Assembly (NCBI GenBank): GCA_964542475.1
Contig: CAZIUL010000095.1
Location: 1-12,635 of the forward strand
Direction: 5' to 3'
DNA: 12,635 bases
Origin: CAZIUL01 sp964542475
GTDB taxonomy: Bacteria; Planctomycetota; B15-G4; CAYZWU01
The notes under the pieces were generated by a model that did no database searches, had not been told where the DNA came from, and worked only from the letters and a program-made list of their open reading frames with translations. A program made the position numbers and the translations under genes. Shown in pieces: positions 12,553 to 12,635 of the stretch (its first letter is position 1; every line of letters starts with the position of its first letter).

Positions 12553-12635
12553 GGTTATGCTCCTTTATATAAGGGACTTTGCTAGCCCGCATGTTTCACA
12601 CTCCGAGTGAAAATCACCTTCAAACACCTTCAAAT
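12553..12635. other. Upstream region of the cysteine-rich gene, right edge
   Basis: This holds the ribosome binding site (complement of CTCCTTT, 12560-12566), an inverted repeat TTTCAC/GTGAAA with a seven-base loop near 12594-12612, and a ten-base direct repeat CACCTTCAAA at the far right. No firm promoter was found and no further gene enters the window here. Confidence 0.4.

Overview
The window looks like a chromosomal segment from a diderm (Gram-negative-type) bacterium. It carries an LPS-type glycosyltransferase, two lipoproteins with lipoboxes and several secreted proteins. Coding regions are GC-rich, while the first ~500 bases are visibly richer in A/T. The phylum cannot be fixed from the sequence. 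The secreted FG-GAP protein with its C-terminal beta-type domain and the ATCCGTG repeats fit a Planctomycetota/PVC-like or deltaproteobacterial-like environmental lineage, but that is a guess. I see no tRNA, rRNA, transposase gene, prophage or CRISPR array.

Layout, left to right. (1) At the left edge, the first ~26 codons of a minus-strand gene with a signal-peptide-like N-terminus. (2) A 430-base A/T-rich spacer with a good sigma70-type promoter and an operator-like inverted repeat. (3) A family 9 glycosyltransferase on +, apparently starting at a non-standard ATA codon. (4) A convergent gap filled by a tandem array of paired hairpin repeats. (5) An L-fucose isomerase-family gene on -. (6) Divergent from it, two adjacent + genes for small lipoproteins that are paralogues, the second with an added helical, HEAT-like tail. 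(7) An OPT-family oligopeptide transporter followed by a terminator and oligoendopeptidase F, a peptide uptake and degradation pair. (8) A second hairpin-repeat cluster. (9) A secreted seven-repeat FG-GAP beta-propeller protein split by an in-frame TGA. (10) A convergent gap with two more hairpin-repeat clusters and the ATCCGTG repeat. (11) A minus-strand secreted protein made of two copies of a CxxC...CxxC domain.

No single pathway links all genes. Functional coupling is plausible only for the transporter with the peptidase, and for the two lipoproteins with each other. The most distinctive element is the dispersed hairpin family: REP/BIME-like units at four loci, all in 3' flanks of genes, built from two related hairpins with a shared TGGAGGGCG head. 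One stem shows a C-G, T-G, T-A series at the same base pair, which indicates selection for structure. The other leads are the ATA start, the UGA-interrupted propeller and the duplicated four-cysteine secreted protein.
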